The notes under the pieces: model-generated
What the model saw: the letters and a program-made list of their open reading frames with translations, nothing else
The model's database searches: none
What the model was told of the DNA's origin: nothing
Source: Paraburkholderia elongata
GTDB taxonomy: Bacteria > Pseudomonadota > Gammaproteobacteria > Burkholderiales > Burkholderiaceae
Length of the DNA stretch: 38,537 bases
Direction: 5' to 3'
Assembly (NCBI RefSeq): GCF_013177735.1
Contig: NZ_WOEZ01000232.1
Location: 1 to 38,537 of the forward strand
Made by a program: the position numbers and the translations under genes
In this document: positions 34,682 through 38,537 of the stretch, piece by piece
Layout: each line of letters opens with the position of its first letter
Numbering within the stretch: the stretch's first letter is position 1

Positions 34682-35003
34682 TTCTGATCTCCAGCAGTCT
34701 TTTGCGCGCCACGTCCAGTTCGTTACGCCGCGTTTGTTGCGACTTCTTCTTCACGAAACTGTGAAGCATGACGATTTTCCGTTCCACGATCGCGCAGTAG
34801 AACACTCTGGCGAAACCCTCGGCGCCTTTGAGGCGCATCTCGAACAAGCCGCCACCCATTGATGCAGTGTGCGGCTCGCCGAGATTCGGGCCGTATTCCT
34901 CCATGCGATCGGCCAGCGCGATAAAGCGCGCAAGCAGCGTTTTCGGCAATGAGGCAGCGTTCACTTTGACCTTTTCGTTGTAGAAACCGATCGTAAATGC
35001 CAT
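34668..35003 (-). CDS. HigB/RelE-type toxin (Gp49-like)
   Basis: 111 residues of the phage-derived Gp49-like/HigB family: RFIALADRMEEYGPNLGEPHTASMGGGLFEMRLKGAEGFARVFYCAIVERKIVMLHSFVKKKSQQTRRNELDVARKRL. The basic KKK and R-rich end and the FxxKKxxxT pattern are typical of ribosome-dependent mRNases. It precedes the antitoxin. An autoregulatory palindrome lies 12 bases before the ATG. Confidence 0.9.
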   Translation of the reverse strand: MAFTIGFYNEKVKVNAASLPKTLLARFIALADRMEEYGPNLGEPHTASMGGGLFEMRLKGAEGFARVFYCAIVERKIVMLHSFVKKKSQQTRRNELDVARKRLLEIRNGNL

Positions 35004-35014
35004 TGGGATTCATG

Positions 35015-35030
35015 ATAACAAATATGTTAT
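35015..35030 (-). promoter_or_regulatory. ATAACA-AATA-TGTTAT palindrome, likely HigBA operator
   Basis: Perfect 6-bp arms with a 4-base centre, in an AT-rich stretch immediately upstream of the toxin start. Antitoxins of this family bind such sites to repress their own promoter; binding here is inferred. Confidence 0.65.
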
Positions 35031-35235
35031 TTTCGTACAAGCAAGCGACCTTGCCCGTTGTTGCTTTAAATCAGCAAAAACTGGAGCCGTTGCCTGGCAG
35101 GGAATCGAACGACGGGAAGAGGGCGAAAGCAGGACCGCGATGAACGGTTACAACGGCGTTGGCGCAGCGAGTACGGCGGGGTGCGGCGATTGCCTTGCGC
35201 CCGCCACGCCCTGTGCCTGCGTATCGCTGCGCCGG

Positions 35236-35775
35236 TCAAGCAGTTGGCCAGCCGATACGCGCCGCTCGACGCAACGCCGAGCGAACCACCAACCGATGGA
35301 ACGGCGAGATGACGAGGATATAGAAACGCCCGAGCCGATTGTGGCAGTGCACGACGGTGGACAGGGTCAAATAGCGCGCGCTGCCCTCGCGCGTATCGCG
35401 CGTTTGTTGCAACACCGAAACCCGGAAGTCGAGATGGCTGTCGTTCTCGCCGAGGATGATCTCGCGCGCGCTGCGCGTGTAGATTCTGAAGATGTCGACC
35501 CGTTCCCTCGAACCGCGCGAATCCGCTATGCGCAACTGTTTCGACGTCTTGATTCCGAAGCGGGCAACTAGTGCATCGCGCAGCGCCAGCAGTTTCGCGA
35601 CCCATCCCGCCTGGTGCGCGAACAGAAAACGCGCGAGCAATTCCGGGTCGTCGATTGCATTGTCCGGCAAGCGGACGGCGTACGCGTCCGCAAGGTCCGG
35701 GGCATCGTACAGGCGGGCCACGCCGGATTCGGCAGGCACGGCGACGGAAAACACGGAACGGTTGGTGTCTGGCAT
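35236..35775 (-). CDS. DUF2867 domain protein
   Basis: 179 residues. VDIFRIYTRSAREIILGENDSHLDFRVSVL and LTLSTVVHCHNRLGRFYILVISPFHRLVVRSALRRA match the DUF2867 pattern, a domain of unknown function often found alone or at the C-terminus of NAD(P)-binding epimerase-like proteins. No signal peptide or membrane segment. Start MPDTNRSVFS at 35775 is chosen since residues upstream look non-coding. Single-gene unit between the toxin-antitoxin pair and the uronate genes. Confidence 0.72.
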   Translation of the reverse strand: MPDTNRSVFSVAVPAESGVARLYDAPDLADAYAVRLPDNAIDDPELLARFLFAHQAGWVAKLLALRDALVARFGIKTSKQLRIADSRGSRERVDIFRIYTRSAREIILGENDSHLDFRVSVLQQTRDTREGSARYLTLSTVVHCHNRLGRFYILVISPFHRLVVRSALRRAARIGWPTA

Positions 35776-35954
35776 GAGAGGGCGCCGCGCTGAAAATAGA
35801 TCGTGGAGGGAAGGGTGACTTCGCCGCGGGCGCACCGCAGTTCGATCGCGCGCGTGCGCGTCAAGTCTACGCGCGCTCGAGCGTCGGTGCCAATCGAGCC
35901 AATCGGGCGTGTGCGCTGGATGGCGTATGAATCGGTGTGAATTTTTGTTTGAAG

Positions 35955-35972
35955 TTATATGACGTCATATAA
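35955..35972 (+). promoter_or_regulatory. Perfect 18-bp palindrome TTATATGACGTCATATAA
   Basis: An 18-base perfect palindrome in an AT-rich part of the 401-base gap between the DUF2867 and uronate dehydrogenase genes, 205 bases before the latter. Its form, ATGACGTCAT flanked by TATA, suggests a dimeric regulator such as a FadR-type GntR protein controlling uronate genes; no such regulator gene is in the window. Confidence 0.6.
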
Positions 35973-36070
35973 AAATATCAGCCGAACACGCTTGTTTTTA
36001 TGGGTAATTCACCGGACAGCAAAGCCAGCGGGTAAGTGCCTAGTTGAAAACCGTCCTCTCATCGGTAATA

Positions 36071-36110
36071 GTACGTTATCGTACAACTAACGGACCATTC
36101 TCGGTCCGTT
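36071..36110 (+). promoter_or_regulatory. Inverted repeat GTACG-TTAT-CGTAC and leader hairpin before udh
   Basis: GTACGTTATCGTAC (36071-36084) has 5-bp arms. Directly after, AACGGACC-ATTCTC-GGTCCGTT (36089-36110) forms a perfect 8-bp stem with a 6-base loop. They end 66 bases before the udh start. The first may be an operator, the second a leader hairpin; there is no T-run. Confidence 0.5.
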
Positions 36111-36176
36111 GCCGCCACGGCTCAACTGCTTGCCGTCCTCCGGCTCTAATTGCGCGCGGCGCTGTAAAGGAACCTT

Positions 36177-37004
36177 ATGAAGAAGATTGCTCTGAGTGGG
36201 GCCGGCGGCCAGCTCGGCTCGGTAGTGCGCGCGGCGTTGATTGCGCGCGGGATCCCCTTGCGGTCGGCCGCGGGCTCGAAAGCCCTGATGCCCCTGGTGG
36301 AAGGCGAGGACGTGATGCACGGCGACCTGCGCGATCCCGCCGTCGTGGATCGCCTGCTGGAGGGTGTCGACGTGCTGATTCACTTCGCCGGCACGAGCGT
36401 GGAGCGTCCGCTGCCAGAAATCATCGACAACAACCTGCGCGCGCTGGTCGAGGTATACGAAGGCGCGCGCCGGCAAGGCGTTCGGCGCGTGGTGTTCGCC
36501 AGCTCCAACCATGCGATCGGCATGTATCCGGTCACCGACCATCTCAGTCTCGACTGCGCGCTGCGTCCGGACGGTTTCTACGGCCTGAGCAAGGTGTGGG
36601 GCGAAGCACTCGCGCGCATGTATTGGGACAAGCACGGTATCGAGAGTATTTGCGTGCGTATCGGCAGCTGCCTCGAACGGCCGACCGAGCAGAGGCACCT
36701 GAGCACCTGGTTCGGTCATCGCGACCTGATGCATTTCCTCGACCGTTGTGTCGAGGCAGAGGACGTCGGGTTTATCACCGTGTGGGGCGTCTCGGCCAAC
36801 AAACGTAGCTGGTGGGACAACAGCGGCGCCGAGCGTTTGGGTTATCGACCGACGCAGGACGCCGAGGTCTACGCCGTAGAAATACTGGTGCGGCCGAACC
36901 CGCTCGATGCCTTGGGTCAGCGTTACCAGGGCGGCAGCTTCGTCGGCATCGATTACTCGCGCGACGACTCCGCGGGCAACGACACCGCGGGCCGGCCGTT
37001 CTGA
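36177..37004 (+). CDS. udh: Uronate dehydrogenase
   Basis: 275 residues, an NAD-dependent extended-type SDR. Rossmann motif SGAGGQLG at residues 7-14; SSNHAIGMYP and the catalytic Tyr135-x3-Lys139 (YGLSKVWGE) are as in known uronate dehydrogenases, and the length matches. It oxidises glucuronate or galacturonate to the aldarolactone in the cytoplasm, the first step of the oxidative uronate route. AAGGAA precedes the ATG. The hexuronate-type transporter gene follows after 29 bases, which supports the assignment. Confidence 0.9.
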   Translation: MKKIALSGAGGQLGSVVRAALIARGIPLRSAAGSKALMPLVEGEDVMHGDLRDPAVVDRLLEGVDVLIHFAGTSVERPLPEIIDNNLRALVEVYEGARRQGVRRVVFASSNHAIGMYPVTDHLSLDCALRPDGFYGLSKVWGEALARMYWDKHGIESICVRIGSCLERPTEQRHLSTWFGHRDLMHFLDRCVEAEDVGFITVWGVSANKRSWWDNSGAERLGYRPTQDAEVYAVEILVRPNPLDALGQRYQGGSFVGIDYSRDDSAGNDTAGRPF

Positions 37005-37033
37005 TTGGTTAAGGAATACGAGGAGACACAGTT

Positions 37034-38326
37034 ATGAAAATCAAGGGCATCCGCTGGTGGATGGTCAGCCTGGTCGCGGCCGGGCTCATCATCAATTACC
37101 TCGCGCGCAATACGTTGTCGGTGGCGGCGCCGACGCTGATGAAAGACCTCAACATCACGACCGCGCAGTATTCGCATGTCGTGGTGGCGTGGCAACTTTG
37201 CTATGCGTTCATGCAGCCGGTTGCGGGCTACGTACTCGACACCGTCGGCACCAAGATCGGCTTTGCGGCGTTCGCGCTGGCCTGGTCGCTGGCTTGCGCT
37301 GCGGCGGCATGGTCGACGGGCTGGCGCAGCCTGGCGTTCTTCCGCGGCGTGCTCGGTATCGCCGAAGCGGCGGGCATCCCGGCCGGCGTCAAGGCGACGA
37401 GTGAATGGTTCCCGGCCAAGGAGCGTTCCGTTGCGATCGGCTGGTTCAATATCGGCTCGTCCATCGGCGCGCTGCTGGCGCCGCCGCTGGTCGTTTGGGC
37501 GTTGTTGCACGGCCAATGGCAATGGGCTTTTCTGATCGTCGGCGTGGCCGGGATCGTCTGGAGCGTGCTGTGGATGCTGCTTTACAAGCACCCGCAGAAA
37601 CAGAAGCTATTGAGCGACGCTGAGCGCGATTACATCCTCAGTGGGCAGGAGGCGAAGCACAGCGAAGCCGGCGCGGTCAAACGCAGTTGGACTGCCATGC
37701 TCGGCAGCCGCGACTTCTGGGCAATCGGCATTCCCCGGATTCTTTCCGAGCCGGCCTGGCAGACCTTCAACGCGTGGATCCCGCTGTACATGATGACCGA
37801 GCGGCACATGAACCTGAAGGAAGTCGCGTTGTACGCATGGATGCCTTTTCTGGCTGCGGATATCGGCTGTGTGCTCGGCGGCTACCTCAGCCCGCTGTTT
37901 CATAAGTACGCGAAGGTCTCGCTGTTCACGTCGCGCAAGATGGTCTTCGTCGTTGGTGCGCTGTGTATGATCGGGCCGGCCTGCGTCGGGCTGGTGGCGA
38001 GTCCTTACGCGGCCGTTGCGCTCTTGTGCGTCGGCGGCTTTGCCCACCAGACCCTGTCGGGTGCGCTGTACGCGATCACCTCCGACATGTTCGGCAAGAA
38101 CGAAGTCGCCACCGCCACGGGCATGGGCGGCATGGCGGGCTACCTGGGCGCGGCGGCGTTCACGGCGCTGTTCGGCGTGCTGGTCACGCAGATCGGCTAC
38201 AGCCCGTTGTTTGTGGTGCTGGCGGTGTTCGACATCATCGCGGCTGCTGTGGTGTGCCTGCTGGCCCGAAGCGGCGACAAGGCACCTGACCCGCGCTGGG
38301 TGGTGGCGAGTGCTGCGGCCAAGTGA
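37034..38326 (+). CDS. MFS transporter, hexuronate (ExuT/GudP-like) type
   Basis: 430 residues with 12 predicted membrane segments in two halves. IRWWMVSLVAAGLIINYLARNTLSVAAPTLMKDL and GIAEAAGIPAGVKATSEWFPAKERSVAIGWFNIGSSIGALLAPPLV are typical of the anion:cation symporter family that imports hexuronates and aldarates. AGGAG lies eight bases before the ATG. Paired with uronate dehydrogenase, it most likely brings in glucuronate or galacturonate. Confidence 0.9.
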   Translation: MKIKGIRWWMVSLVAAGLIINYLARNTLSVAAPTLMKDLNITTAQYSHVVVAWQLCYAFMQPVAGYVLDTVGTKIGFAAFALAWSLACAAAAWSTGWRSLAFFRGVLGIAEAAGIPAGVKATSEWFPAKERSVAIGWFNIGSSIGALLAPPLVVWALLHGQWQWAFLIVGVAGIVWSVLWMLLYKHPQKQKLLSDAERDYILSGQEAKHSEAGAVKRSWTAMLGSRDFWAIGIPRILSEPAWQTFNAWIPLYMMTERHMNLKEVALYAWMPFLAADIGCVLGGYLSPLFHKYAKVSLFTSRKMVFVVGALCMIGPACVGLVASPYAAVALLCVGGFAHQTLSGALYAITSDMFGKNEVATATGMGGMAGYLGAAAFTALFGVLVTQIGYSPLFVVLAVFDIIAAAVVCLLARSGDKAPDPRWVVASAAAK

Positions 38327-38383
38327 GTAATCTTGAGTAACGGTTAGGCCCGGGCCGCGAATCGCGCCGGGGAATGAAAAGGA

Positions 38384-38413
38384 AAATGGCGGCGCCCGAG
38401 GGCGCCGCCATTT
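38384..38413 (+). terminator. Strong intrinsic-terminator-type hairpin after the MFS gene
   Basis: AAATGGCGGCGCCC and GGGCGCCGCCATTT pair perfectly over 14 bp around a GA loop, 57 bases after the MFS stop. The arm ends in TTT followed by GCTT. It also appears to be the target site of the group II intron that begins four bases later. Confidence 0.85.
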
Positions 38414-38417
38414 GCTT

Positions 38418-38537
38418 GTGTGCCGAGCATGCTCAACAGCTCGGGGGTGAAAGTCCCCTATCCAGCCTGATGGTGGCGAAGGATTAGTGAAGCGTAAGGG
38501 CGTCGTCGCGAGGCGGGGTCTGAAAGAAGCGTGGAAC
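38418..38537 (+). mobile_element. Group II intron, 5' end (partial; runs off the window)
   Basis: The sequence starts GTGTGCC, matching the group II 5' consensus GTGYG, and continues with motifs typical of domain I: GGGGGTGAAAGTCCCC, GGATTAGTGAAGCG, and GGGGTCTGAAAGAAGCGTGGAAC near the window end. It begins four bases after the terminator stem, the position used by class C (IIC) introns. The reverse transcriptase/maturase gene would lie beyond 38537. Boundaries are inferred from the consensus. Confidence 0.82.

Noticed and set aside
36089..36110. Intrinsic terminator before udh
   Set aside because: The stem is followed by GCCGCC and no T-run, and the only gene upstream runs in the other direction.

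Overview
The window looks like a chromosomal segment of a Burkholderiaceae betaproteobacterium, most likely Paraburkholderia. This rests on GC-rich coding with strong codon bias, long spurious antisense frames and the gene families present. No rRNA or tRNA gene was seen. Genus-level assignment is inference.

Region 1 (1-7351, minus strand): a Fur-type iron uptake operon. An OprB-type porin, a secreted beta-propeller protein, a Tat-exported DyP peroxidase (EfeB-like) and an FbpABC-like ferric ABC transporter (ATPase cut by the window edge) lie in one direction. A Fur-box-like inverted repeat lies upstream of the porin. Region 2 (7529-9998): a small secreted protein gene broken by a frameshift, an arylamine N-acetyltransferase and an isoprenylcysteine-methyltransferase-like membrane enzyme.

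Region 3 (10048-22846) is the most interesting part. A polar amino-acid ABC transporter (SBP, two permeases, ATPase) is followed by a histidine ammonia-lyase homologue that lacks exactly the Ala-Ser-Gly tripeptide from which the MIO cofactor forms. A HutC-like GntR regulator comes next, preceded by an 11-bp tandem repeat. A second HutC-like regulator and a second complete ABC transporter are on the opposite strand, and divergent from these is an overlapping pair, an isopenicillin-N-synthase-like oxygenase and a GlcD-like FAD dehydrogenase. Palindromes resembling HutC operators (TTGTCTATACAA; GTATATAC) sit at both promoter regions. I propose a regulon for uptake and breakdown of a histidine-related betaine such as ergothioneine, because known ergothionases are MIO-less relatives of HAL. 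The substrate is inference.

Region 4 (22872-31051): a membrane protein, a large fusion of a cholesterol-oxidase-like GMC oxidoreductase to an alpha/beta hydrolase with a Cys nucleophile motif, a sigma-factor-like protein, and a convergent hybrid histidine kinase and NarL-type response regulator. Region 5 (31391-34202): a cyanide-insensitive-type cytochrome bd oxidase (cydA, cydB, DUF2474 small protein) with a perfect FNR/ANR box upstream. Region 6 (34394-35775): a HigBA-like toxin-antitoxin pair with a palindromic operator, then a DUF2867 protein. Region 7 (35955-38537): a perfect 18-bp palindrome, uronate dehydrogenase and a hexuronate-type MFS transporter, a strong terminator hairpin and, four bases after it, the 5' end of a group II intron that runs out of the window.
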